NCBI RefSeq assembly: GCF_027359925.1
Contig: NZ_CP114767.1
Coordinates: 2,914,001-2,978,000, forward strand
From: Hymenobacter canadensis
GTDB taxonomy: Bacteria; Bacteroidota; Bacteroidia; Cytophagales; Hymenobacteraceae
Length of the DNA: 64,000 nt
Direction: 5' to 3'
Under the pieces are notes generated by a model. It worked only from the letters and a program-made list of their open reading frames with translations, was not told the DNA's origin and ran no database searches. Shown here in pieces: positions 16,763 to 24,758 of this stretch. The translations under genes and the position numbers were made by a program. The first letter of the stretch is position 1. Each line of letters begins with the position of its first letter.

Positions 16763-17794
16763 ATGTACAAATCCCTACTCAAGCCCCTGCTCTTTCAGCT
16801 CGACGCAGAAAAAGCGCATCATCTGGTGTTCGACAACCTGCGGCGGGCCCATCGGGTGCCGGGCGGGGCTGCGCTGCTGCGCGGGCTCTACGGCTTTCAG
16901 CACCCGGATCTGGAGCGGGAAGTGTTCGGGCTGCGGTTTCGCAACCCGGTGGGGCTGGCCGCCGGCCTCGACAAAAACGCCGAGCTGCTGCCGGAGCTGG
17001 GCGAGCTGGGCTTCGGCTTCGTGGAAATCGGAACGGTGACGCCGCGGCCGCAGCCGGGCAACCCCACGCCGCGCCTGTTTCGGCTGCCGCAGGATGGGGC
17101 CCTGCTCAACCGCATGGGCTTCAACAACCAAGGCGCCGCCGCCGCCGCCGAGCGGCTGCGCGGCCCGCGGCCGGCCGGCCTGATTGTGGGCGGCAACATC
17201 GGCAAGAACAAGGACACGCCCAACGAGCAGGCCGCCAATGATTACGTGGCCTGCGTGGAGGCGCTGCACGCCGTGGTCGACTACTTTGTGGTGAACGTAT
17301 CGTCGCCGAATACGCCGGGGCTGCGGCAGCTGCAGGAGCGCGAGCCGCTGATCCGGTTGCTGCAGCAGGTGCAGGAGCGCAACGCCACGCTGCCCTCGCC
17401 CCGCCCGCTGCTGCTCAAAATAGCTCCCGACCTCACCGACGCCCAGCTCGACGACATCCTGCTGATAGCCCGCGAAACGCAGCTCAGCGGCCTCGTGGCC
17501 ACCAACACCACCATCAGCCGCGACGGACTTCAAACCGACGCCAGCCACGTGCAGAGCCTGGGCGCCGGCGGCCTGAGCGGCCGCCCGCTGCGCCAGCGCG
17601 CCACCGAAGTGGTACGATACCTGCATCAGCACAGCAAGGGCGCGCTGCCCATCATCGGGGTGGGCGGCATTCACTCGCCCGAGGATGCGCAGGAAAAGCT
17701 GGCGGCCGGTGCCTCGCTGGTGCAGCTGTACAGTGGCTTTGTGTACGAAGGCCCCGGCCTGATCAAGCGCATCAATCAGGCGCTGGTGAAGTAG
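16763..17794 (+). CDS. pyrD: Dihydroorotate dehydrogenase (quinone), class 2
   Basis: A 343-residue flavoenzyme that oxidises dihydroorotate to orotate with quinone as acceptor, the fourth step of pyrimidine synthesis, at the inner membrane. The N-terminal amphipathic helices (MYKSLLKPLLFQLDAEKAHHLVF) are the class 2 membrane/quinone domain. The FMN-binding barrel follows: NPVGLAAGLDKNAE, IGTVTPRPQPGNP, RMGFNNQG, VNVSSPNTPGLRQLQ with the catalytic-base Ser, KIAPDLTD, ATNTT, GGLSGRPL, and IGVGGI. ATG 16763 gives the expected length. It lies close to tRNA-Lys but is divergent from it. Confidence 0.95.
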   Translation: MYKSLLKPLLFQLDAEKAHHLVFDNLRRAHRVPGGAALLRGLYGFQHPDLEREVFGLRFRNPVGLAAGLDKNAELLPELGELGFGFVEIGTVTPRPQPGNPTPRLFRLPQDGALLNRMGFNNQGAAAAAERLRGPRPAGLIVGGNIGKNKDTPNEQAANDYVACVEALHAVVDYFVVNVSSPNTPGLRQLQEREPLIRLLQQVQERNATLPSPRPLLLKIAPDLTDAQLDDILLIARETQLSGLVATNTTISRDGLQTDASHVQSLGAGGLSGRPLRQRATEVVRYLHQHSKGALPIIGVGGIHSPEDAQEKLAAGASLVQLYSGFVYEGPGLIKRINQALVK

Positions 17795-17810
17795 CGGAGT
17801 ACTGGAGTAG

Positions 17811-18013
17811 TGGATTGAACGTCATGCTGAGCCTGTCGAAGCATCTCTACCGCTTCGCGGGAACGTCATTCTGCGGGAACGTCATTCCGAGCAGCGCGAG
17901 GAATCTCGCGTGCTGTCGCTAGCCCCGCAACCCATACGAAGCGGTAAAGATGCTTCGACTGCGGCTGCGCACACTGGCTTGATGCGCCACATGCTCAGCA
18001 TGACGTTCAACCC
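17811..18013. repeat. Composite nested palindromic repeat (GTCAT-type)
   Basis: About 200 bases with two or more units of the GTCAT family nested in one another. GAACGTCATGCTGAGC near 17818 pairs with GCTCAGCATGACGTTC near 17993. GAAGCATCTCTACCGCTTCG near 17838 pairs imperfectly with CGAAGCGGTAAAGATGCTTC near 17937. An inner GTCATTCCGAGCAGCG copy sits at about 17881. Confidence 0.75.
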
Positions 18014-18024
18014 ACAAATCCACC

Positions 18025-19110
18025 CTACAGCTTCACGCCCACTTTCCACTCGATTACGTCGGCGGAGCCGCGGTGGACTTTGAGGTCGACGGCGCCGAAT
18101 AGACGGTCGGTGACGTGGTATTTCAGGCCGATCCGCTCGTAATAGAACGTGTTGGACTTGTAGGGATTGTAGAAGTAGATGCCCAGGTGCGTGACGACGG
18201 CCAGGCGGCCGAACAGCAGCTCGTGGCCGATAAGGGCGCCGGCCTTTTTCACGTCGGGCAGATTCTCGCTGGTGCGGGCGGTGTCGCGCAGCTCGGGCAC
18301 CAGGCTTCGGTCGTAGAAGCCTTCGAGGCCCACCAGCAGGTTACTTTTGCGCCCGACGCGGCGTCCGCCCAGCACTGACACGGAGTGCACGAGGTACTTC
18401 TGCCGGTCGGTGGCGCTACGCTGCTTGAAGCCCAGGCTGGTGCTCAGGTTGAGGAAATTCCGGCCCAGGTCGGTGGGCGTGTCGTCGGCGGGCGGCGCTA
18501 GTGGCACGAAGGGGCGCTGCTGGTGGTAGTTGAGCCCCAGAAACACGGTGGGCAGGTTGATGCCGAAGTTAGGCTTGGTGGTCGCGCCGTTGGAATAGTG
18601 GTTGAGCCCCAGCCCTACCAGTAAGCCCAGGTGCTCGGCCACGGCCACATCGTACTCCAGGCGCATCTGAAGCACGGCATTCAGGTGCGAACTGACGATG
18701 GTGTTTTTGTGGTTGGTTTCGAGGTCGAATGGGTTGGTGAAGTAGGCCAGGCCCGTGCCCAGCCGAAAATTCAGCTCGTGCCGGGGCGAGTACAGAAACC
18801 GTTTGTTGAGGTAGATGGTGGAGGCGTAGGAGCGGCCCAGCACGGGGTTGTGGTAGTCGTAGTAGACCAGCGCCAGCCCGATTTTGGGGTAGCGGTACCA
18901 GGCGTGCCAGGGCTCCGAGCCATTCGTCTGGCGCTGCAGGTTCAACTCCAGACCCGTGGGGTGCGACACGGCCAGATGGCTGATGGCCGGGGTGTGGGCC
19001 AGAATAAAACTACCCTGCGCGTAGGCCCCGATTACCAAGGGGCCGGGCGAGGTATACTGCGCCTGCAACGGCCCGGCGAACAGCAGCAGCAGCGCCCCTG
19101 CCAGCTTCAT
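18025..19110 (-). CDS. PagL-like acyloxyacyl hydrolase (lipid A 3-O-deacylase family)
   Basis: A 361-residue protein with a signal peptide (MKLAGALLLLFAGPLQA) and a beta-barrel-like body. The PagL motif is visible as GLNHYSNGATTKPNFGINLP, with the likely catalytic His at 171 and Ser at 173. Family members remove the 3-O acyl chain of lipid A in the outer membrane. It is about twice the size of enterobacterial PagL, as is common for Bacteroidota versions. I choose ATG 19110 because it places the signal peptide at the N-terminus; an alternative ATG lies eight codons upstream at 19134. Confidence 0.8.
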   Translation of the reverse strand: MKLAGALLLLFAGPLQAQYTSPGPLVIGAYAQGSFILAHTPAISHLAVSHPTGLELNLQRQTNGSEPWHAWYRYPKIGLALVYYDYHNPVLGRSYASTIYLNKRFLYSPRHELNFRLGTGLAYFTNPFDLETNHKNTIVSSHLNAVLQMRLEYDVAVAEHLGLLVGLGLNHYSNGATTKPNFGINLPTVFLGLNYHQQRPFVPLAPPADDTPTDLGRNFLNLSTSLGFKQRSATDRQKYLVHSVSVLGGRRVGRKSNLLVGLEGFYDRSLVPELRDTARTSENLPDVKKAGALIGHELLFGRLAVVTHLGIYFYNPYKSNTFYYERIGLKYHVTDRLFGAVDLKVHRGSADVIEWKVGVKL

Positions 19111-19334
19111 TATCAAGCGACTATAAAAGAACATACGACAGCAAAACGAGCACTAAAGTAGGCATCCAAACCGCTGCCGCCCGCACGCCCTGCCCAGATT
19201 AATTTTTCGCTGCAACGCAACATTATAGGTGCTTCTTTCGCTAAGAGCCCCTGAAACGGCCCCACTGGTGGCCCCCAGCCCCGAATTGTGTTGCCGTTCC
19301 GTGTTTGCCACCTCCCCCCCCCTCACCTATCCTC

Positions 19335-20090
19335 ATGAAAAAGTCTCTTGCCCTCACGCTGGCCCTGGTGTCAGCAGCTGCCGTTGCTCACGCCCAGGAC
19401 GCTGGTGGTTTCCGTCTCGGCGTGAAAGTTGGTGGTACCTACTCCAACGTTTCCGGCGACAACGTAAACCTGCTGACCGGCCCCGGCTACAGCACCGACC
19501 TGGGCGACTACAAGCTGGGCTACAATGCAGGTATCAGCACCATCATCCCGCTCAGCAGCGACGGATTCTTCGCGTTTGCGCCTGAGTTGCTCTACAACCG
19601 CAAGGGATACGAAGTTCAGTCAAACCAAACCGGCAACCTGGGCACGGAAAACGGCAAGACCGTAACCAGCCGCGAAGTGGAGCAGCAGCGCGTGCTGCAC
19701 TACCTGGACGTGCCGTTGCTGGCCCGCATCAACGCCGGCGGCCTGTTCTTTGAGTTGGGCCCGCAGGTGAGCTACTTGTTCGGCTCGAAAAACAAGCAGC
19801 AGACTACCACCAAATTCGCCGATGGCACCAAAGTAAAAACCGACAACGACGGCGGTTTCCTGGACTACAGCGGCATCAAGCGCGGCGAGTCGTCGAAGTC
19901 GGATCTAGCGCAATTTGACATCAGCGGCGTGGCTGGTGTTGGCTACATGACCGATGGCGGCATCAGCCTGGGCCTGCGCTATGCGCGCGGCTTCAACTCA
20001 CTGATTGACACCAAAGACACCGACAACGAGCCCAAGGCGTTCAACAATGCCTTCACGCTGCAGTTGGGCTACCTGATTCCTACCAAGTAG
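19335..20090 (+). CDS. PorT-like outer-membrane beta-barrel protein, copy 1
   Basis: A 251-residue protein with signal peptide MKKSLALTLALVSAAAVAHAQ and then an eight-strand-type barrel (FRLGVKVGGTYSNVSGDN, GFFAFAPELLYNRKGYE, YLDVPLLARINAGGLFFELGPQVSYLFG). This is the PF13568-type outer-membrane barrel common in Bacteroidota. Its role is unknown. The C-terminal strand ends FTLQLGYLIPTK. I start at ATG 19335, where the signal begins. It is followed by a terminator and a related gene with the same strand order, so the two are probably tandem duplicates. Confidence 0.85.
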   Translation: MKKSLALTLALVSAAAVAHAQDAGGFRLGVKVGGTYSNVSGDNVNLLTGPGYSTDLGDYKLGYNAGISTIIPLSSDGFFAFAPELLYNRKGYEVQSNQTGNLGTENGKTVTSREVEQQRVLHYLDVPLLARINAGGLFFELGPQVSYLFGSKNKQQTTTKFADGTKVKTDNDGGFLDYSGIKRGESSKSDLAQFDISGVAGVGYMTDGGISLGLRYARGFNSLIDTKDTDNEPKAFNNAFTLQLGYLIPTK

Positions 20091-20112
20091 GTTCTGGCAC
20101 AATACGCTTTGA

Positions 20113-20155
20113 AAACGGCCGTTTCTTCCCGCGAAGAGGCGGCCGTTTATTTTTG
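20113..20155 (+). terminator. Rho-independent terminator
   Basis: AAACGGCCG (20113-20121) pairs with CGGCCGTTT (20140-20148), followed by ATTTTTG, after the first outer-membrane barrel gene. Confidence 0.75.
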
Positions 20156-20224
20156 CCGCCACAACCCGCCTGCCAGCCTGGCTCGTATAGTGGGCACTGT
20201 GGTTCACCTAACCTTTTTTACCCC

Positions 20225-20890
20225 ATGAAAAAGACTTCTGTTGCTCTGTTTGCCCTGCTGCTGCTGGGCGGCGCCTCCGCCCACGCGCAGGGCATCCGGT
20301 TCGGCCTGAAAGGCGGCGCCAACCTGTCCAACATCTCAGGCGACCTGACCGAGGAAGACCGCTACAAAAACAAAGTTGGCTTCCACGGCGGCGTCATGCT
20401 CAACATTGGCCTGCTCGACGACGGCTTCCTGTCGGTGCAGCCGGAAGTGCTGTTCTCGCAGAAGGGCTTCACCTACGCCGACGATGAGTTTAACATTGCC
20501 GGCGCGCGGGTGAAATACGATGGCGACCGGACCTACAACTACATCGACGTACCGGTGCTACTGAAAATACGCGCCGGCGGTGCCTACTTTGAGGCCGGCC
20601 CGCAGTACAGCTACCTGCTGAAAGTGAAGGACGACTCGAAGGTGTCCATCAACGGCAACACGGCCTTCCAGAGCCAAGGCGTAGCCGACCTCGACAACGT
20701 GAACCGCAACGAAATCGGGTACGCTGCCGGCCTGGGCTACCAGGCCGACAACGGCCTGATCCTGGGCCTCCGCTACAACGGCTCGTTCACGGATTTCGGC
20801 AAAGACGGCTACACCGGCGACGCCGACGTGCGCAACGCCCGCAACTCGGTGTTCCAGGCTTCGGTAGGCTTCCTGCTGCCCGGCAAATAA
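20225..20890 (+). CDS. PorT-like outer-membrane beta-barrel protein, copy 2
   Basis: A 221-residue protein, homologous over its length to the preceding gene: signal peptide (MKKTSVALFALLLLGGASAHAQ), then FGLKGGANLSNISGD, GFLSVQPEVLFSQKGFTY, YIDVPVLLKIRAGGAYFEAGPQYSYLL, and LGLRYNGSFTDFG. It is a PF13568-type barrel. It lacks some of the long loops of copy 1. A terminator separates it from copy 1, so it has its own transcript. Its function is unknown. Confidence 0.85.
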   Translation: MKKTSVALFALLLLGGASAHAQGIRFGLKGGANLSNISGDLTEEDRYKNKVGFHGGVMLNIGLLDDGFLSVQPEVLFSQKGFTYADDEFNIAGARVKYDGDRTYNYIDVPVLLKIRAGGAYFEAGPQYSYLLKVKDDSKVSINGNTAFQSQGVADLDNVNRNEIGYAAGLGYQADNGLILGLRYNGSFTDFGKDGYTGDADVRNARNSVFQASVGFLLPGK

Positions 20891-20948
20891 CCGGTAGGCA
20901 GTAGCGCGAATACAAAGTTCGCGCTACTGGCCACCGACCTCAACAAGC

Positions 20949-20985
20949 AAAAAGCCCGGCTCCTTATCAGGAGCCGGGCTTTTTG
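20949..20985. terminator. Bidirectional terminator
   Basis: AAAAAGCCCGGCTCC (20949-20963) pairs with GGAGCCGGGCTTTTT (20970-20984) between the convergent barrel and M20 peptidase genes. Confidence 0.9.
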
Positions 20986-21003
20986 CTTTCAGAAAACCAC
21001 TTC

Positions 21004-22368
21004 TTATGCCTTCATGGCGGCCGCGTAGTTGCGGTAGAAGTGCGGGATGGTTTCGATGCCTTTCAGGAAGTTGAAGACGCCATAGTGCTCGTTGGGCGAG
21101 TGGATGGCGTCGGAGTCGAGGCCGAAGCCCAGCAGCACAGTGTCGAGGCCCAACTCGGTTTTGAACATGGCCACAATCGGGATGGAGCCGCCGCCGCGCG
21201 TGGGGATAGGGCGCTTGCCGAAGGTGGTTTCCATGGCGTCGGCGGCGGCTTTGTAGGCCACTGAGTCGGTCGGCGTCACGACGGGTTCGCCGCCGTGGTG
21301 GGGCTTCACGACTACCGTTACGCCGGCGGGCGCAATGCGAGTGAAATGCTGCTGGAACAGGGCCGTGATTTCGTCGGAAGTCTGGTGAGGCACCAGACGC
21401 ATGGAAATCTTGGCGTAGGCCTTGGAGGCAATGACAGTTTTGGCGCCCTCGCCGGTGTAGCCGCCCCAGATGCCGTTCACGTCGAGCGTGGGCCGGATGC
21501 CGATGCGCTCCACGGTGGAGTAGCCCTTCTCGCCGTACACGTCGTTCAGGCCGATGCTTTGCTTGAACTCGTCGTCGGAGTGCGGCACGCGGTTCAGCTC
21601 GGCGCGCTCTTCGTCCGTCAGCACCGCCACGTTGTTGTAGAACTCGGGGATGGTGATGTGGTTGTTTTCGTCGTGCAGGCTGGCGATCATCTTGCAGAGC
21701 ACGTTGATGGGGTTGGGCACGGCCCCGCCGTAGATGCCGGAGTGCAGGTCGCGGTTGGGGCCGGTCACTTCCACTTCGTGGTAGCTCAGGCCGCGCAGGC
21801 CCACCTCAATGCTGGGCGCGTCGTTGGCGAGCATGCCCGTATCCGAAATCAGGATGACGTCGGCCTTGAGCTTTTCCTTGTTGGCGCGCACGAAGATGCC
21901 GAGGTTGTTGGACCCGATTTCCTCCTCGCCCTCAATCATCACTTTGATGTTGCAGGGCAGGCCGCCTTCCAGGTTCATCATTTCCAGGGCCTTCACGTGC
22001 ATATACACCTGGCCTTTGTCGTCGCAGGCGCCACGGGCGTAGATCTTCTCGTCTTTGATGACGGGCTCGAACGGCGGCGAATCCCAGAGCTCATACGGGT
22101 CGGCGGGCTGCACGTCGTAGTGGCCGTACACGAGCACCGTGGGCAGGCTGGGGTCGATGATTTTCTCGCCGTAGACGATGGGGTTGCCGGCCGTGGGGCA
22201 CAGCTCTACCTTGTCGAGGCCTACTTCCTCGAAGCGGGCTTTGAGGTATTCGGCGGCTTTCAGCACGTCGCCGTGAAACTTGGGGTCGGCCGAAACCGAA
22301 GGGATACGCAGCCAGTCGAGCAATTCGCTCAGAAAACGGTCCTGGTGCTGTTCGAGGATGGAAGCCAT
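21004..22368 (-). CDS. M20 family dipeptidase
   Basis: A 454-residue di-zinc peptidase of the M20 (carnosinase/CNDP-like) family, which cleaves dipeptides. Zinc and catalytic motifs are visible: LVYGHYDVQP with His 83 and Asp 85, ARGACDDKGQ with the bridging Asp near 116, and IEGEEEIGS with the general-base Glu near 149. A dimerisation insert follows, and FSLGLDTVL-like ELGLDTVLLGFGLDSDAIHSPNEH carries the last zinc His. The start at ATG 22368 matches the family; 15 further in-frame codons upstream (to 22413) look like leader. No signal peptide is visible, so it is probably cytosolic. Confidence 0.92.
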   Translation of the reverse strand: MASILEQHQDRFLSELLDWLRIPSVSADPKFHGDVLKAAEYLKARFEEVGLDKVELCPTAGNPIVYGEKIIDPSLPTVLVYGHYDVQPADPYELWDSPPFEPVIKDEKIYARGACDDKGQVYMHVKALEMMNLEGGLPCNIKVMIEGEEEIGSNNLGIFVRANKEKLKADVILISDTGMLANDAPSIEVGLRGLSYHEVEVTGPNRDLHSGIYGGAVPNPINVLCKMIASLHDENNHITIPEFYNNVAVLTDEERAELNRVPHSDDEFKQSIGLNDVYGEKGYSTVERIGIRPTLDVNGIWGGYTGEGAKTVIASKAYAKISMRLVPHQTSDEITALFQQHFTRIAPAGVTVVVKPHHGGEPVVTPTDSVAYKAAADAMETTFGKRPIPTRGGGSIPIVAMFKTELGLDTVLLGFGLDSDAIHSPNEHYGVFNFLKGIETIPHFYRNYAAAMKA

Positions 22369-22434
22369 GCGGGAAGCGGGGTTAGTGGGGAATCCGGGGG
22401 TAAAAGTAGCCAACAGATACGTAGGAGCCGTGTG

Positions 22435-22851
22435 CTACCGCCCCGATGCCAGACTCTGCCGCAGCCACGCCGCGGCGTCTGCTTCGTTGTCGAAAATTCG
22501 GGTTTCGAAGGCCTTGAGCTGGGCGTAGAAGGTGGCAGCCGAGGAATCGGCCATGGAATCGGGCGTGCTGATCATGGCCAGGTAGCGCAGGCCGGCCGCC
22601 GCCGCGTTGGGCGCCCACTCGTTTACCACCCAGTCGATGGAATGGTCCCAGGGGCCGAGCACGTTGCGGGTATCGTTGAGCACGGCCTGGTAGCTGGAGC
22701 GGGCCAGCGCCTCCGTGTAGGCCCGGGCGCCGGCCTTGATGCTGTCGGTGGTGAGGTAGCCCATCCAGTCCACCGCAATCCAGCGGTTTGCGGTATCCTG
22801 CTCCACGCTGATGTAGGTGCGGCCCAGGGCATTCTGTAGGGTCTGTTTCAT
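22435..22851 (-). CDS. STAS/SpoIIAA-like protein, paralogue 1
   Basis: A 138-residue soluble protein with the Hymenobacteraceae STAS-like layout: a YISVEQDTANRWIAVDWMGYLTT beta-strand start, then VLNDTRNVLGPWDHSIDWVVNEWAPNAAAAGLRYLAMI and a C-terminal helix with DNEADAAAWL. Members of this family are found as many paralogues, and their role is unknown; STAS folds often bind regulators or nucleotides. The next gene upstream (22930-23361) and the gene at 35179-35652 are paralogues by layout. No conserved phospho-accepting Ser is evident. Confidence 0.6.
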   Translation of the reverse strand: MKQTLQNALGRTYISVEQDTANRWIAVDWMGYLTTDSIKAGARAYTEALARSSYQAVLNDTRNVLGPWDHSIDWVVNEWAPNAAAAGLRYLAMISTPDSMADSSAATFYAQLKAFETRIFDNEADAAAWLRQSLASGR

Positions 22852-22929
22852 GGGTAGTAGGGGGCAAAAGACAGCAACCGCCTTCCGGCGCTATTGGCCG
22901 ATGGGGAAGAGCGAAAAAAACAGGCTCGG

Positions 22930-23361
22930 CTAGGCGTGCAACGCCTTGTGCAGCCAGCGCTTGGCCTCGGGCAGGGTACGGTGATGGGAGGGCTCAATAG
23001 TGTATGCGGCGGCAGCCTCGGTATTGGCCGTGTAGTTCTGTACCGAAATCTGCCCAAACACGTTTTCAGCCAGCACGAAGCTGACGTGCCGGATGCCGGC
23101 GGCGTAGGCCCGGGGGTTCCAGACGGTATCGAGCCAAGTCTGGTCGGTGGGGGTGATGGCGCTGATCAGGCGCGTATCGGCCAGCCAGCCCAGCGGCTGG
23201 GTGCGGGTGGCTTCCTCGATGTACAGGTCCAGGCCCCGGTCCATGAGCGACTGAAACTGCTGGCGGTTTGCGAAGCCGTGCCACTGCACAATCAGGCAGG
23301 GAACTTCCGGCGCCAGCAGCATAGAGCCATACGATTCCGCAATCAGGACGATATCAGCCAT
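22930..23361 (-). CDS. STAS/SpoIIAA-like protein, paralogue 2
   Basis: A 143-residue soluble protein with the same pattern as its neighbour: CLIVQWHGFANRQQF, a LADTRLISAITPTDQTWLDTVWNPRAYAAGIRHVSFVL core and a C-terminal TLPEAKRWL helix. It lies 78 bp upstream of paralogue 1 on the same strand. The family function is unknown. The pair may have arisen by tandem duplication, although the sequences have diverged. Confidence 0.6.
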   Translation of the reverse strand: MADIVLIAESYGSMLLAPEVPCLIVQWHGFANRQQFQSLMDRGLDLYIEEATRTQPLGWLADTRLISAITPTDQTWLDTVWNPRAYAAGIRHVSFVLAENVFGQISVQNYTANTEAAAAYTIEPSHHRTLPEAKRWLHKALHA

Positions 23362-23594
23362 TGGGAAAAAGCAAATTAAGGGATTCAGGTTCGAGCATTA
23401 TTGCTGCGTTGAACCAATGTACAAACATACCACGCCCCCGCGGTTAGCCCTAGCGTTACAGTAACCGTTTGTAGTGGTCGCGCCAAGTGCTATCAGATAG
23501 CAGCCAACAACTTGGTATTGGCTACTAGGAAGAAAATTCAGGCAGACAGGAACAGATGCTATAGAGCAGATAGATGCTGTTTACCTGGTTGCTA

Positions 23595-23918
23595 CTATTC
23601 GCAGCTTACTTCAAACAACGTACGCCGTCCAGCACGAGTGCGGTAGAACTCCATCGTGCCAGCTTCTTTTCTCAGGCTGTCGCCTACCAGCAGCGAGTCC
23701 CACAAGTGGCTCCTGTCATAGAAATACAAGGTAAACTCACTATCACCCGTTGGCTGCCGGATACCTATCATCGGATAAGTATGATTGAGGCTGTCGTTGT
23801 ATTTTTTAACCACTACCGCTTTAATATCCATCGGCAGAATTTGCTCACGATAATACTCCTGGCAATCTGCACAAGACGCCAGGCTACTCACCAGCAGCAA
23901 TAAGCAGTGTCTTTTCAT
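23595..23918 (-). CDS. Small predicted lipoprotein
   Basis: A 107-residue protein with a lipoprotein signal (MKRHCLLLLVSSLASC, Cys about residue 16). The mature part is short and beta-rich (FTLYFYDRSHLWDSLLVGDSL). I do not recognise a family. It is flanked by 230 bases of gene-free sequence upstream (23362-23594), in which I see nothing definite, and by plsY 20 bp away on the same strand. Confidence 0.6.
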   Translation of the reverse strand: MKRHCLLLLVSSLASCADCQEYYREQILPMDIKAVVVKKYNDSLNHTYPMIGIRQPTGDSEFTLYFYDRSHLWDSLLVGDSLRKEAGTMEFYRTRAGRRTLFEVSCE

Positions 23919-23938
23919 TCTCAGTCCAGTTTCCTACT

Positions 23939-24577
23939 TCACTTCTTCCACGGTAGCGGCACGCGGCTCTCGGTGCCGGCCCGCAGCCGCCCGATGTTGG
24001 CGCGGTGGGTGTAGATGAGCAGCGCCGCCAGAATAAAGCCGAACCACACCAGCAGCGGGTTCTGCGGCCGGAATGCCGGCAACAACTGTAGCAACGCAAA
24101 CGCCACCCCGGCCGACATGCTGCTCAACGACACGTACTGCGTGGTAGCCAGTACCGCCAGAAACACCAGCACGCACACGCCCACCGTGGCGGGCGCAATA
24201 GCCAGCATCATGCCCAGCACCGTGGCCACACCCTTGCCGCCCCGGAAGCCCGCAAACACCGGGTAGATATGCCCCACGATGGCCAGAATTCCGCAGGCCA
24301 GCTGGAAATACAGCAACTGCCCGGGCGTGATGGCGCCCTGATTGAGCATCACTTGGGCCAGCGAGGTGGCGGCCCAGCCTTTCAGCACGTCGATGGCCAT
24401 GACGAACGAGCCCGGCTTCTTGCCCAGCACCCGGAAGGTGTTGGTGGCACCCGCGTTGCCGGAGCCATGCTCCCGGATATCGAGGCCGAAGAAACGCTGC
24501 CCCACCCACAGGGCCGTTGGGATGGAGCCAAGCAGGTAGGCGGCCAGCAGCAGGCCGAGGATGATAGCAAGATTCAT
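23939..24577 (-). CDS. plsY: Acyl-phosphate:glycerol-3-phosphate acyltransferase
   Basis: A 212-residue inner-membrane enzyme that transfers an acyl chain from acyl phosphate to glycerol 3-phosphate, the first committed step in phospholipid synthesis. The three conserved motifs are visible: GSIPTALW early, GSGNAGATN at about 38-46, and FRGGKGVATVLG near 110. About five to seven hydrophobic segments fit. ATG 24577 is chosen as the start; a TAtcTTTG promoter element lies 24 bases upstream at 24601-24608. The partner plsX is not in the window. Confidence 0.95.
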   Translation of the reverse strand: MNLAIILGLLLAAYLLGSIPTALWVGQRFFGLDIREHGSGNAGATNTFRVLGKKPGSFVMAIDVLKGWAATSLAQVMLNQGAITPGQLLYFQLACGILAIVGHIYPVFAGFRGGKGVATVLGMMLAIAPATVGVCVLVFLAVLATTQYVSLSSMSAGVAFALLQLLPAFRPQNPLLVWFGFILAALLIYTHRANIGRLRAGTESRVPLPWKK

Positions 24578-24600
24578 GGATGGGGAAAGAGGGAGATGGC

Positions 24601-24608
24601 CAAAGATA
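24601..24608 (-). promoter_or_regulatory. -7 promoter element of plsY
   Basis: Minus-strand TATCTTTG matches TAnnTTTG, 24 bases upstream of the plsY ATG. No clear -33 element at the usual distance. Confidence 0.55.
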
Positions 24609-24694
24609 GAAAGTGCAGCATACGCTTCTGCGCGCCAGCCGGCCAAAAGCGCATAGTGCGGTAGCAGGCAGGCCAGGCAAAGCCTGCGCTGGAC

Positions 24695-24720
24695 GGCACA
24701 GGCTAAAGCCTATGCTACAA
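24695..24720. repeat. Short dispersed repeat, copy 2
   Basis: Identical over 26 bases to 10814-10839, with core AGGCTAAAGCCT. A related shorter form (AGGCTACAGCCT) lies at about 3826-3837. Confidence 0.75.
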
Positions 24721-24727
24721 CGCAAAA

Positions 24728-24750
24728 CGCCCCGGCTGGGGGCCGGGGCG
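24728..24750 (-). terminator. Terminator after the giant exported protein gene
   Basis: CGCCCCGGC (24728-24736) pairs with GCCGGGGCG (24742-24750) eight bases past the minus-strand stop, with an A run below it that would be a T run on the transcript. Confidence 0.65.
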
Positions 24751-24758
24751 CTGGTTGC

